Assembly: GCA_947650285.1 (NCBI GenBank)
Contig: CANTFL010001466.1
Coordinates: 124,001 to 188,000 of the forward strand
Source: Hyaloperonospora brassicae
Taxonomy: Eukaryota > Oomycota > Peronosporomycetes > Peronosporales > Peronosporaceae
Reading direction: 5' to 3'
DNA length: 64,000 nucleotides
How positions within the stretch are numbered: the stretch's first letter is position 1; every line of letters begins with the position of its first letter. The notes under the pieces are model-generated. The model searched no databases and was not told where the DNA came from. It saw nothing but the letters and a program-made list of their open reading frames with translations. Both the position numbers and the translations under genes were made by a program. Below are positions 12,741 through 23,624 of the stretch, piece by piece.

Positions 12741-14050
12741 TATGGTAGACGTAACAGCACAAATATACTGTCTATTTCTCAGTAGGCTCGGTTACTCGGC
12801 GTCACCACACTCGTGCAGCCGTACTCGGATCTTGTGTCAAGCATAATCGTGTTCAGCGAGCATCACCTGTGTGCTCTAATGTCTATCGCATTATTTACGC
12901 TTGTTCATGCTTGCAGTGACGTCACGAGTTTTGTAACCTGCCGATAGCTGACGAGTCCCCGGATGGCTCGCCGTCCGACCAAAACCTAAAATAGTATCTG
13001 ATGCAGTAGCCGATGGACGACACACAATTTTGGTTCAACGTTCAGCGGCTGGAGCCTAACACTGACACTGGGAAGCTATGACAAAATTTAGACGTAATAT
13101 AAGCTTGCACTCATCACTCACTCTAACTTCCGTCCCCTTTGACGTCGAATTGCAAGTGCTGGTAGCTAATGGCGTAAGGAGTGGACAGTCGTAAGCGGCA
13201 AACGGATCGTCGTGAAATTCATTGCTCGCACGGTTTGCGTTGAGCTGTAGTAGTAACTCGCTTCTTGCTTCACATAGATCAGAATGCTGATGCTACTGTG
13301 TACTACATAGCAAACTAGATCTGCTTGAATATCCTGGCTCGAAATTTATCGCTGCGTCGCATGCTATCGTGCACTAAATCTGTCATTTATGTTAGGCGCT
13401 CGGATGACTTTCCATATGATCAATATTGATTCCCTAGATATTGCAATTTTGTTACGCGCAACTTTTGACTCTGCTAACCTCTCAACACTTTATTGGCGAT
13501 CATGCAACCGAAGTGCTTTGAACTTCCTATGCGACATGTATTTGTTGTTACAATCGAAGCAGGCCGTGCGCGTAAACACCAACCCAGACAAAAACACTTT
13601 TGCGAAAGCAAACCACGTAGCATTTGTACGCAGATCGAAGAGGTTAAGCTCAAATGTGCTTATTCGGACGCAGAGCGCAGCCGAATACAATCAGCTACAC
13701 AAATGCACGAACAACGGTAATATATCCTGTGGTATGCGTTTCGCTGATCAGTAGGTGGCCGTTACTGCAGCCGTGAGTTTTGCACTGTTACATCGTCCAC
13801 GGCTTCAGGTTGACCAAAGCTGGTCCAATCGCTCAAAATTCCTGCTGTAGTTACTGCCCCTTACGACCCGCGGACAAGGGTTCGGTGCGCTTCGGTTTTA
13901 ATCCAATTTTGCCGCGCAGTAACCCGTCGACAAGAAATGGGCCAGGGCAAAAGTGTCGGGGGCAGAAGGGCGACAAATAGCACCAGTTGCTTACATTCAC
14001 TTTTCCTAGAGCCCATTCTTTATCAATGACCTATTTCGAAATTACATATA
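12741..14050. other. Intergenic; one 121-codon frame of unknown status
   Basis: No recognised feature. An ATG frame at 13389-13754 on the plus strand is open for 121 codons (begins MLGARMTFHMINIDSLD), but shows no motif and is overlapped by open frames on both strands, so it is probably chance. Confidence 0.3.
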
Positions 14051-16361
14051 CAGTCTTCCCTCTGCTAAGTTATCCCCGGCTACGGAATAACCTCCGGTAA
14101 GTTATAGGATTCGGTCTCCACCGACCTCGTTCTATGGTGACTACGGAATGAGTTATACGGAATAGCCTGAGGGCCAAATACAACTTATCAGAGGGAATAT
14201 TTTTGTCCGCCGTGAGCAGAAATATTGTACGCAGAACCTTTTTTTTTGTTATTCACTGCAAGAAAGGAGTGGAAAGAGGAGAGGAAACTACTTCAGCCAG
14301 GAATCAAGTGTGGCCTGAGTGGTGCTCGCACTACGGAGATCAGCTTGGACTTGGCGAAGGGTGCGGTGAGCTATACGATGGTACTCCTGAGAAAGGTCGA
14401 GAAGGGCGATGGATAGACTAAGGCTGGCAAGCTTTTCAGCCTTCGAATGCTTTTCCACCTCCTCCTCCGCCTCAGCAGCACCTTCCTCCTCCCCATACGG
14501 ATCCTCAACAAGCTTGATGATTTCGGCATCGGTCAGCTCCGCATGCGCCGTCTCCTCCTCCTCAGCCGTATTGAAAAGAGAAGCGATCGACATGGGATTG
14601 CGGAGCGGGAGCCTTTATAGCGCCGAAACAAGATCCTGTTCCACGCGCTGCTCCTCTACTGCAGCAGCTGTTGCCTCCTGCTGGGCCTGCTGGCCAACAG
14701 TGCCGGCTTCGTTTTCACCCCCACCAGTCGGCAGAGCCGGACCGTCCATGAGTCCCGTTTGACGGAAGCAGTTGGCGATTGTGGCACTGAAAATCTCGCT
14801 CCACGCAGCCAGCGACCAACGCATGGCCGTGAGCTGATCAACCTTGTAAAGGTTGGTTTCTCCGCGCTCGTCACGGTCCAAGGCATTCTGCAGATGCAGC
14901 CGGCGGTAGTGCCTCTTGAATGCGGCAATGATCCCAGCATCCATGGGTTGGACCTTTGAAGTCGTATTAGGGGGGAAGAGCCTGGACCGTGATGTTGGTG
15001 AGTTCCAGGTCAGCAACAATGTGTGAAGGAGCGTTGTCCATGAGAAGCAGGATTTTTCTATCCTTTTGCTGTGGTCAACGCGTTAGTCAAACCTCATTTA
15101 CTGTACCACAACGATGATGTTCAAGGCATGCCCCAAATTACCTTCATACTTTTGTCGACGTCTCCCAGCCATTCCTGGAAGAGTATGCCAGTCATCCAGG
15201 CTTTCTTGTTGTTGCGGTAGAGAAAGCCCAGTCGCTCAGCTTTCTTGCGCCCAAAACACCGCGGCTTTTGGCGTGTCCAATGAAGAACGGCGGGAGTTTG
15301 TCGGATCCATCAGCGTTTGTCGTGAGAGCAACTGTGATGCGCGTCTAGAATAGTTGTTAGTGTCAGAGAAACGCAGGAAACCAAGATGAGAGCAATAATG
15401 TACCTTGTCTTTATTAAACCCTTCGACCTCTTGCTGGGCAATCGTTCTGTCGGGCGTCATACTGTTGAACAACCCTGAACAGAAATTGAGCCTTTGAGAT
15501 GCTTCTGTACTGTACAATGAGTACAGTACTGTACTGTATTCTCAGACCTACCAGTTTCGTCCATGTTGTACACGTCACGTGGAGTATAACCAGCAACCAC
15601 GGCCTTGAGGTGTGGAAGAACCTCCTCTAGAGCGCCCATATCTGCTGAGCCACTCTCGCCATGAATGCGGACAGCTCGCAGTTTGTGGCGCTGCTGGAAT
15701 TTGTGGAGCCACCCATTCGAAAAGCGGATGTTTTCCTCCGAGACGCCCATTGATCCCGCAAAAGTCTGAGCGTTGGCCCGTATGAGATCTCCAGTGAGAG
15801 CGACCCCACGGTGCTGGCACTGCGAGACCCAGAAGGCGACGGCCTCCTCTACAGCTGGGTGCTGGACAGTCCGAGGACGCTTAGCGCTGAGGTTAGTGGT
15901 GTCCATTGCCTCAAGCTCCTTCCTTTTTTTGATGATTTTGCTGATCGCTGCCTGGGAAAGTGCCTTCTGGAGGTCAAAGGCGTCCTTTGTCCAAGCCGCC
16001 AGGGCAGTCTGGGTGATGCGCGGGTTAGCATCCTGGTGCTTGCAGATGCGCAGCTTCTGCTCGTTGGTAAGACGTATCTGCGACATCTGTTGTGAGTGAG
16101 CAAGGTACAGTTGGTAGAACTTCTTAACCAGAAATAGCAAAATCACCAGAGACTGGTGGGGCAACCAAAATCACAAAATTGTCAAAGGGCACGTGACACG
16201 TGACAGACAGGTTTTAGAAGCCTGGAGGTTTGTTGCGTTTTTGATTCTTTAATTAATTAAATTATTAATTTTTCCGCAGCATTTTTCTGCTATGGAATAA
16301 CCTCTGCTATGTTATAAGATTTGCCTTCCACCAAGTCTATAACTTGGCAGAGGGAAGACTG
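14051..16361 (-). mobile_element. pogo/Tigger-like (Tc1/mariner superfamily) DNA transposon
   Basis: Terminal inverted repeats start CAGTCTTCCCTCTGC and match over 23 bp with one mismatch (14051-14073 against the complement of 16339-16361). TA dinucleotides flank both ends (14049-14050, 16362-16363), the target duplication expected of this superfamily. Inside the TIRs both ends carry a block of about 45 bp (14082-14127 and 16291-16338, TACGGAATAACCTCCGG against TATGGAATAACCTCTGC) in the same orientation. The single gene is a CENP-B/DDE_1-type transposase on the minus strand. Confidence 0.9.
14288..16086 (-). pseudogene. pogo/Tigger-like DDE_1 transposase, broken
   Basis: Start at 16086 (MSQIRLTNEQKLRIC), an N-terminal CENP-B-like helix-turn-helix. 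A second HTH region follows (SNGWLHKFQQRHKLRAVRIH). Catalytic blocks: YNMDETG (first D), LLLMDNAPSH (second D) and NTTSKVQPMDAGIIAAFK (third region). The C-terminus is acidic. Exons inferred from GT-AG joints: 16086-15552, 15474-15404, 15344-15142, then from 15062. Breaks: one base missing near 15261 (before PRCFGRKKAE), one extra base in the six-G run at 14970-14975, and an in-frame TAA at 14615-14617. The first two cancel in frame but scramble the stretch between them. Once a transposase cutting at its own TIRs; now inactive as read. Confidence 0.88.
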
Positions 16362-16659
16362 TATACCGAAGAGCTTTCCGGGGCACGCATGACACTTGTA
16401 GGCGAATTGCGCAACGGTCTCGTTAAATAATATATTTGCCGGGTCAGACGTGGATCAAATTTCTGCAAAGCATGTTCGTGTATGAGAATCGGCTACACGA
16501 ATTTAACGATGCACGAAGTGTGGATGACGGAGCATATACCTGGTGTATAATGCTTGTGCTGTTCCGCAAACGCACATAGTCCGTGATACATTGGAAATGC
16601 CCATAACGTCAAGGCTCAAGGGACTACTGACAAAAAAGAACATCGAGCTCTCGAGATCG
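16362..16659. other. Intergenic, nothing recognised
   Basis: Right flank of the pogo-like element. No coding or structural feature recognised. Confidence 0.4.
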
Positions 16660-17260
16660 GTATTAAGCGCAGATGATGGTAGCATACGGCATCGAGAAGT
16701 AGTCTTGCAAATAACTATAGGAGAGGCCAGCGCCAGAGAACAAGCGGGCCAAGCTGTAGAACAACTCTGCCAGAGAGAGAACACAAAAAGTTAAGCTAAG
16801 CGTGGCGACTTGTTTGTGGAGCAAAAGGTTGTGCTCATAGCGAATGCAATAAGACCAAAACTGACGCCAAAAACGAACTGCGTATTATCTTGTGTCAGCC
16901 CACGCGTCTGTGGATCCCGTCGGAATGTCAAATGCAAGAGTGTATTGATCACTTTTATCGGTGTTGGAAACGGTCCGTGAGGCAGCTCCCGGATGACTGA
17001 GCTTATACGACCATTCTCGGCGGATCAAGCAGCTCATTGAAATGATGCATGCAAGTTTAAAACCAACCAGAGCATTCTTGCACAAGTTTGACGCACACAC
17101 GAACATGCTTCGAGACGAGTGTGCAAAGCCGAGAGCAACATCATATGTACCGGCAAAATGCGTGACTTCATGGCTGGCAAGAATGACTGACACGGACTTG
17201 CCGAATGGGGGACGTCACCCCAGCGAAATCTATGTAAGCGCATTCGGTCTTGCCGGCACC
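16660..17260 (-). pseudogene. Unrecognised membrane-protein-like remnant
   Basis: Two minus-strand open pieces look coding and hydrophobic: 16892-16791 (QDNTQFVFGVSFGLIAFAMS) and 16767-16663 (ELFYSLARLFSGAGLSYSYL), the latter preceded by an AG acceptor-like site. A further piece upstream (YTLAFDIPTGSTDAWADT, ending near 16895) is one base out of frame with the first. Suggests a decayed multi-exon membrane protein gene. No family could be named. Confidence 0.3.
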
Positions 17261-17820
17261 TGGTCCAGATTCTTCGCGTTCTTCTGCTCATCCTACGTAT
17301 TGCGTGTGGGGTCACACTACATGTCAGTCTTGCTGCTCTCCTCGCAATAATTGACCCGTTCGTTCCTGTACATTGCAATTGCGAATGGAAGCGCTCCGCA
17401 AGCATACCAAGGCTAATTAAAAGCACGATACCACGTTGCGAGATCGTATGTGTACATGGTTCTATTGAGGCCTTGCTCGGCAACACCGTAAAAGACTTAG
17501 GAGTATGACACTCAAATAAATGCATCCGCGTACATCGTGAACGAGGTCTGAACATGCGTGGCTTTCGACCCAGTAGCATTAGGTACTCGCGATCAGAGCC
17601 TTGATATGTCGTCCAGGTTCATCGCAAGCTTCGTGATGGTTTCTTCGCTTTCAAGAATGTTGCGGAACCACTGCGTCTCGCGCTTCGTGCTTCTATCGTA
17701 CGACGAGCTGACGGCTTCTGCGCTCTTTGTGTATGTTCTCGTTTTTTACAGCTTGAGCTACTAATATCGCCTAACTATGTAGGAAAGTGTAATTATACTG
17801 CCATAGGTAAGTTGACTCAA
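17261..17820. other. Intergenic, nothing recognised
   Basis: Short open frames on both strands without motif or codon bias. No repeat recognised. Confidence 0.4.
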
Positions 17821-18480
17821 ACGTGTCATTTCTCGGAGTCACTTGATGTGCCAGAGTCCGAAACGGAGACGGCCAAACGTCTCAGCAGATTGACGTAGTG
17901 ATGTGTGCTCTGATTGCTGCGATCTACAGTCAGGTAAATGGGGCGGAATACAACGACATTGAAAGCTGTTGTCGCTGGAGGCAGGATCGATGAGTATCCT
18001 GCAACTGAGAGACAACTATGTCCCATCTGGTCGTACATGCCGACGCCGTCGACCCCTTTCAGCGTCGCCAATGTTTTTATAGGAAGCCGCGTTTACCACA
18101 TACCGCTTGCAAGTTGCTCCAAGGTTTCACACTTTAACGAGTCGCACCGACACGAACTATCTTGGCAAAAGCTATTCAACAGCGAATGTGGTGCTAAGTA
18201 AGGGCTCAATCGCCTTGGTGCTGGCATCCTTTTGGAGCGCCAGACCGCCTATGTACTTTGCATCTTCCGCAGAAGCCTTGTCTAGTCCCTTTTCGGCATC
18301 TCGTGGTAGTTACTCGCTCGTGCTTTCTGAAGACTGCGGTATGCGGAATGGAATAAAGTCGAGCGCGACGAACGGGTTTCGAGTGGTATACGTAGGAACA
18401 CGGGCTCAAGCAAGCACAATAGCAAAAGTCTCGTGTCTTCTGCTCACGCTGTAAAGCGCATGCTTACCGCACGACGGCTT
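17821..18480 (-). pseudogene. Unrecognised gene remnant
   Basis: Minus-strand open pieces with coding-like content: 18071-17826 (81 codons, TTG-opened; contains GVGMYDQMGHSCLSVAG and FNVVVFRPIYLTVD), and, in another frame further upstream around 18200-18400, LDFIPFRIPQSSESTSE and EKGLDKASAEDAKYIGGLA separated by a stop. The pieces cannot be joined confidently. No family assigned. Confidence 0.25.
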
Positions 18481-18775
18481 GCGACAAGAAAAGTGTGAAA
18501 GCCTCGCTCGTGTGACTAGAACTGGGAAAGAGCGCCGGTACTGCTCGCTTCTGCTACGCTTCGCTGAGCTGCTAATATGTTTTTCTCCCTGTAAATTCAG
18601 CCGGTACATTTACTTCCTTCAACGACCTGGTACTGTCCTCTTCGGGGCGGGCCTACACATCCCTTCCTGGTCGTGGTTCTCGTCTCACGGGACGGGCCGG
18701 TGCTTTCCGGCTGCTCTGGTTGCCTGCCAGACCGGATAGCCCAACTATTAGTTGCAGGGGTTTATGCTTCTTCGA

Positions 18776-18845
18776 GTGTGCGAACACTAGATGCACTGGT
18801 ACTACCCCGGGAACCTCGGTACCAGTGCATCTAGTGTTCGCACAC
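18776..18845. repeat. Perfect 27-bp inverted repeat with 16-nt loop
   Basis: Left arm 18776-18802 (GTGTGCGAACACTAGATGCA...) is exactly complementary to 18819-18845. The 16-nt loop contains CCCGGG. The pairing stops sharply on both sides (A facing A). No adjacent T-run makes it a classic terminator, and no neighbouring gene explains it. Confidence 0.95.
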
Positions 18846-20109
18846 ATTTTCAAGGACCTTGGGTTGGTCGAATATACATCGACCCGCGCCATTTACTTGG
18901 CACGAGCGGTGCTTATCCAAGGCACCAGGGGAAACTCCTAGACGCTAACACGCTGTCGTTACATCACTTAGCATCCTAATATCCATAGAACGCATGATAG
19001 ATTAACAGCAGATGAGACTACAACAGAGGTGCGCAACAGACGTGTAATACGCATAACGTTTTGGAACCTAGTGCCTCCAACAAAAATATCAGTATTGTCG
19101 TCTTCATCCGCAATGCAACGCATATATTGCATGAGCAAAGACGCGTGTTTCATACAGCACAAGTGCAACGCAGGGGTATGTTATGCTTGCGATATCAGTG
19201 TCCTCATAGAACCGGTGTGCGTCGCTAACTATTTGCCCTAGTTGATTGAATAAACATAGTATTACAGCTTATCTCCCCCTCGTTGCTCGGAGTAAGACCT
19301 TCGTGCCTCAGCAGCTCTTTTTCTCCTTGATTGCACTTGCACTATCTACAGAGTCGACCAGAATCGCTGCCCAACAGCTCAGAAAGATGCCATAAAGCTA
19401 TCATATAGGGCCGAAGTGCCATAGTCCATGACACGGCGACATTGGACCATCATCGCTGCAATAAGAAACCTTCGGGGCACGAAGCACAAAGAAAGCGGGA
19501 GATTGATTCCCTCAAGGTATGATGCCAAATGCCGTCCAATGCGAGGGGCTACCCTGAATCGGCAACGTCTGTGTAGCCGGTGGCAGTTCCGCAGTAGCAG
19601 ATAAGTGACTCGAAGGTTACGTTGATTGTTGAGTTAGTATTGAAGTTGACAGATTGCACGCGAAACGATGCAGAAAAAGTCATCGATCGAATGAATATGG
19701 ACGCTAGACTTGGTCAGTCTCTCATTCCGTCGGCCCTTGCTCGACCCAGAACACAGCATTCAGAGCAACATCGACTCCTTTGATAACGACGCGTCTGAGC
19801 AATACTCACGCAGAGCGTCACGTCTGCAAGTAGTCGTCAGGTCTGCTCACTTCACTTGACCCACGAGCGGTCCACTTTTCGACACTGCATCGTGTCCCTG
19901 TTACAATACTGGTACGAGCGGCAACACCAGCGGTCTCGAACTGCGGCTAGGCTCCACTTCGCACGCCTTCTATACACTGCAAATGGGTCGTCGTCGTCAC
20001 GACTTGACAAAGCACACACGCACTTCGATCGGAGGGTGTTATCAAGTACGTCCATTATTCGAATAATTAATGACTGAGAAATTTGACAGTACGAACGCCC
20101 CTAAAACCG
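18846..20109. other. Intergenic, nothing recognised
   Basis: No open frame with a motif, no repeat or RNA gene seen on either strand. Confidence 0.4.
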
Positions 20110-20675
20110 GAACGAATCCGTGGGTGCTCCTAAGAGCCGGGGGCAGGGGCAGCAAAGGTCACAGACCAACCCACCCAAGCCAGGTTCGAGTCTATCATGG
20201 CCGCAAATGCGACCAATCGGACTAAGAATACGTACCGCCGAAGCAGCTGCGCGTGACGCGAAGTATGCTACCATTCGTGGCAGCTATCTTATTTGGACCG
20301 CTGGCGCGGTCCCTGAACGTGGAGTGTGATCACCGAAGTGTCCGCAAGGCGTGGGGAACGCCAACCCGCCGTATCTCTTTCCGAGGAGCTCATCCATCTG
20401 CGATGGTGGCCCCCATCGGCCGCTTGCGCGGCCCACGACGTGAAGTATGCGACCGCCGCAGCGGCGACACGTGGCGCGGGGTACGCATCCGGTCCGGAAA
20501 AGACTCCTGCTAGGCCGCTAGCGCGACCAGTCGGTCCCCTGCGCCCACACCCGAGACAGCGATCGCAGCGTGCCCGTGTCAGAACTTCGACCCTGTCGGC
20601 TATCCTTAGGGAGGATTCCCTCCGGCGTGGTCGCCCCCGAAGGGGGAAAGGACTGGCTTGAGGCTGAACCATGGA
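20110..20675. other. GC-rich island of unknown origin
   Basis: Markedly more GC-rich than its surroundings, rich in CGC/GCG steps. Shows internal similarity: gcgaagtatgctacc near 20260 against gtgaagtatgcgacc near 20440, and tttggaccgctggcgcggtccc against taggccgctagcgcgaccagtcggtccc. Long frames are open on both strands (e.g. minus 20672-20289), as expected from GC bias alone. Not recognised. Confidence 0.4.
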
Positions 20676-20969
20676 AATTTGGGAATCGATAGGAGAATTG
20701 CAGACTATCGATTCATAGCTGCTATTCTTCGATGTGTGAGTGCTGACGTACGACTGGCTCGTTACACCTACGGCGCCGCTGCCGAGGTATGAAAAGCAGA
20801 TTACGGCTGGTGTAATCGACGATTGTGCCGAGTACTTGGGTCACCAAGAAGGACTGAAACCCTTTCAGCTCGGGTCACAATGGTAGCTGTCAGCTTTTGA
20901 TGCACGCTCGCACAGCATCGCGCGAAACGCCGCTAATATTGTCAAGCTGCGATCGTAGCAGCAGTGTAT

Positions 20970-21074
20970 CCTGGCACACCCCGTGCCTTTCTGGCTCTGT
21001 TTCTCAATGTTCTTCGGGAAGCCTCTTCCTTGATGATCCGGGAAGAGAGCCGGAAAGGGACGGGGTACGCCAGA
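20970..21074. repeat. Imperfect inverted repeat, arms about 32 bp
   Basis: 20970-21002 (cctggcacaccccgtgccttt...) pairs with 21043-21074 read in reverse complement (tctggcgtaccccgtcccttt...), about five mismatches, 40-nt spacer. Could be a relic of a foldback element or chance palindromy. Confidence 0.5.
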
Positions 21075-21639
21075 CTACCCTGCTCGCGATTCGGCTACGT
21101 CCCCATGATTCCCGCCGGTGTCGCCGGCTATCCACCAAAGGACTCTCTTTTTGACCAATGACGTGGCAGGATACCAACGGTCCCTCGCATATGGTACATG
21201 TCCGTCCGCAATGGTTTGTAGTTCTTTGCGTCGTCGCTTCGTTTGCGCGACCAAATATCTGCACAGCGGCTGATATGCAGCACACCACACCCCATCGAAG
21301 ACAATCCTAAACCGCCGAAGACCAATCAGTGCGCACGGTGAGGTAACATGCTTCTTCTGCCGATTTTTCCTGCAGGAAGTCCTGTTACTTGCTGGTGCTC
21401 GGGTTCCCATGTGTCCCACGAGCTCGATTGTACGAGATTGTTGAAGGACATGAACCTGCGATATGCTGATTGTTGGAGTTGGTGGAAAGTACCGGGCGTG
21501 AAGCCTGTTTTGTAAAATGTCGATCGTCGTCGTCAAGTTCAGCAATGTGCGCGTACTGCTTGCCTCCTTGCGTAGCGGTCCACAATGACGCCACCAATCA
21601 GGCCGATACGTTAGAGCAACGTCAAGCTATGCCATAATT

Positions 21640-22015
21640 TATGCAAGATGGTCGATTCGAAAGCTCCGTATTGTAATACTTACTGAACGCTCTCGTTTTC
21701 GTGTGGGGAGAATACGCGCCGAGGCTCGAAAGCCATTCGGGTTCATCAACGACGCGTACACACGATTTGCAAACTGCTCGACCCGTAGCTTGTTTTGCCA
21801 ACGCCGGGCCTGTTGTCCGCTAGATTGCAAATCGGCTAGATAACTCCCAATCCTGTCGTTGGAGTCATTGTGTAGTTGGTTGGATAATTCATCGTGCTGT
21901 CTATTTGATTAGCAGTGGTCCAATTAGTTGTATGGTTGTCGACCTTTCCCATCGTGTCGTAAATTTCGTTGTATGTTCGCTGAACGACCCCCGTAAAGCC
22001 GCTAGATGTATAAGG
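21640..22015 (-). pseudogene. Gene fragment ending at the left LTR of element 1
   Basis: Minus strand 22015-21841 is open for 58 codons up to a TAG (contains TGVVQRTYNEIYDTMGKVDN). It is followed by another open piece (GQQARRWQNKLRVEQFANRV) that ends at 21684 in a good donor GTAAGTATT. Coding-like, possibly glycan-site rich, but no family recognised. Abuts the retrotransposon, so it may be part of a gene split by insertion. Confidence 0.3.
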
Positions 22016-22403
22016 TGTAACGGGGCAGCCCGTTACATGATATTGTCACTTAAGGAAAGTGACAATAAAGAATATAAGATGGATATTCTTTAAACAATAT
22101 CACCAAAGTGGTGATATTGAAGGGTCGACCAAAGGGTCTGTTCATTGGTTGATATCGTGATGATATCAACCCACCAATCGCCGCAAGACGCGCGCAATGA
22201 GTGGTGACGAGACGTCACCATACATGCAGTTATATTAGTATAATTGAATTAAGTCAAACGAAGAGACAGTAGTTTAAAGACTTAATTTATTAATATAACA
22301 GTTCTACTTTTACCCTACCTACGCTTCCTCGCTCGCCACGTGTACGTCCGTCGGGGCACCCAAATCCCTTGCGTTAAGTTACGCAAGGGTGTGCCCCGTT
22401 ACA
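22016..22403 (+). repeat. Element 1, 5' LTR
   Basis: Begins TGTAACGGGGCAGCCCGTTACA, itself an inverted repeat, and ends CCCCGTTACA. Contains further perfect stems: TGTCACTT/AAGTGACA, AATATCACC/GGTGATATT, CCTTGCGT/ACGCAAGG. Shares a roughly 40-bp core (ccaccaatcgccgcaag...gcgcaatg) with the solo LTRs at 32961 and 52502. Confidence 0.97.
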
Positions 22404-22405
22404 CC

Positions 22406-22416
22406 TGGTAGCACTT
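22406..22416 (+). other. Element 1 primer-binding site (tRNA-iMet)
   Basis: TGGTAGCACTT starts two bases after the 5' LTR and is the reverse complement of the last 8 bases plus CCA of the initiator tRNA-Met encoded at 574-645 (AAGTGCTA-CCA). Confidence 0.88.
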
Positions 22417-22447
22417 TGTAGTCCTTCCAAGGACCACATCATCCAAC

Positions 22448-23602
22448 ATGAACATGTTGGATGAAGAAGACACCTTTCACGCCACGCGTGAAGGGTTTAC
22501 CCATTTGAGTGACATCGAATGGGGTGCGGTAGAACGAATGAGTTCTACCGTAGGCGAACTCGTCGTCAGCACCATGTTGGAGTCTCTAGACAGAGACCAA
22601 CAACATGCTGCTATCGCCAAGTTCATTCACAATGAACTTGCTCTCGAGAGGGAGAAAGTAGCCTTGCTTCACCAGCAAGGCTCTCAACAGGCCGAGCTGT
22701 TGAGAGAACTCGGTGCTCAACAGACGGAGCTGTTGAGACAGCAGCAATTCCATGCTGCTGTGGGCGGGACGGCGCATGCGCGTCGTCCCGAAGTGATGAA
22801 AGTCGACATCTCCAAGTACAGTGGAGTCCCGGAGGACTCCCTGTTACTATGGTTTGTCGAACTCGACAGAGCCCTAAGGGCTCGTCGCGTCGAAGATGAG
22901 CAAATGAAACTCACATTTGCTCAAACCCACTTGGCAGGGCGTGCCAAAACTTGGTCCCTGGGACTCGAGAGTAGCGACCCAAATGTGTTTAGGTCGCTAG
23001 ATGACTTCAAGTCCCGGCTCAGACAAACGTTTGAGCCGCCACGTGCTGAGTTCAGGGCTCGTTCAGAGCTCCTGAAACTCAAGCAGGGTAAGCGTGATGT
23101 GCACGCTTACGCACAACATATACGACTCCTTGCGAGTAGTATAACTGCAAACCCAGTTCATGAACACACGTTGATTACGGTGTTCATGCAAGGGCTCGCA
23201 GAAGGGCCCGTCAGGAGCCACCTGTTCCGCCTTGAGCTGAATACGCTTGAAGAAGCGATATCAGCCGCGGAACAGGAAGACTTTAGCATGAGACAGGCTC
23301 ATGCTAGCTCAAACTCTTACCGTCCACCGAGACGACAAGAGATCGGAGGTCCAGAACCAATGGACCTCTGTTATGTTGAGAGCGAGAGACCTCGCTCTAC
23401 AAGCAACAAGCGATTGCAGAGGTGCAATCGCTGTCAGAAGTTAGGGCACTACGCATACGAGTGTAGTGCTCCGCGCCCAGTACCAAACAGTACTGAGCGA
23501 AATGGACGACCATTCGCCAGAAAGGGCAATGGGCGTGGGTCCAGCGCTGTTGCGAAGCCGCAACAGCGAGACGGGCCATCAAAAAATGGTCGGGGTCAGT
23601 AG
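22448..23602 (+). CDS. Element 1 Gag
   Basis: 384-codon frame from ATG 22448 to TAG 23602; the start sits inside a perfect 10-bp inverted repeat (22441-22462). Contains a helical N-terminal part with Gln/Leu-rich repeats (ALLHQQGSQQAELLRELGAQ), a retrotransposon-gag/capsid-like region (about residues 120-280, with LLLWFVELDRAL and FMQGLAEGPVRSHLF), and one CCHC zinc knuckle CNRCQKLGHYAYEC near residue 330, followed by a basic, Arg/Gly-rich tail. Typical Ty3/gypsy Gag size. It is followed by pol in the -1 frame. Confidence 0.93.
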   Translation: MNMLDEEDTFHATREGFTHLSDIEWGAVERMSSTVGELVVSTMLESLDRDQQHAAIAKFIHNELALEREKVALLHQQGSQQAELLRELGAQQTELLRQQQFHAAVGGTAHARRPEVMKVDISKYSGVPEDSLLLWFVELDRALRARRVEDEQMKLTFAQTHLAGRAKTWSLGLESSDPNVFRSLDDFKSRLRQTFEPPRAEFRARSELLKLKQGKRDVHAYAQHIRLLASSITANPVHEHTLITVFMQGLAEGPVRSHLFRLELNTLEEAISAAEQEDFSMRQAHASSNSYRPPRRQEIGGPEPMDLCYVESERPRSTSNKRLQRCNRCQKLGHYAYECSAPRPVPNSTERNGRPFARKGNGRGSSAVAKPQQRDGPSKNGRGQ

Positions 23603-23624
23603 GGGCGGAGCGCCCTACTGATCC
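23581..23624 (+). promoter_or_regulatory. Putative -1 ribosomal frameshift site gag/pol
   Basis: Heptamer AAAAAAT at 23581-23587 lies in the Gag frame as A-AAA-AAT, the X-XXY-YYZ arrangement, and slipping by -1 enters exactly the pol frame. It is 12 nt before the Gag TAG. Five nt downstream a stem forms: 23593-23604 (GGGTCAGTAGGG) with 23613-23624 (CCCTACTGATCC), one G-T pair. The pol frame is open across the overlap. Caveat: such stems occur throughout this element, so the stem alone is not distinctive. Confidence 0.65.

Noticed and set aside
14203..14762. Plus-strand frames over the pogo transposase as genes
   Set aside because: They lie opposite the acidic C-terminus of the transposase and are composition shadows (Ser/Ala-rich).
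20150..20210. tRNA-like T-arm (ggttcgagtct) at 20182
   Set aside because: No matching acceptor or anticodon arms in the neighbourhood.
23593..23624. The gag/pol stem as unique proof of frameshifting
   Set aside because: Equivalent stems occur all along the element, so only the heptamer and frame relation carry weight.
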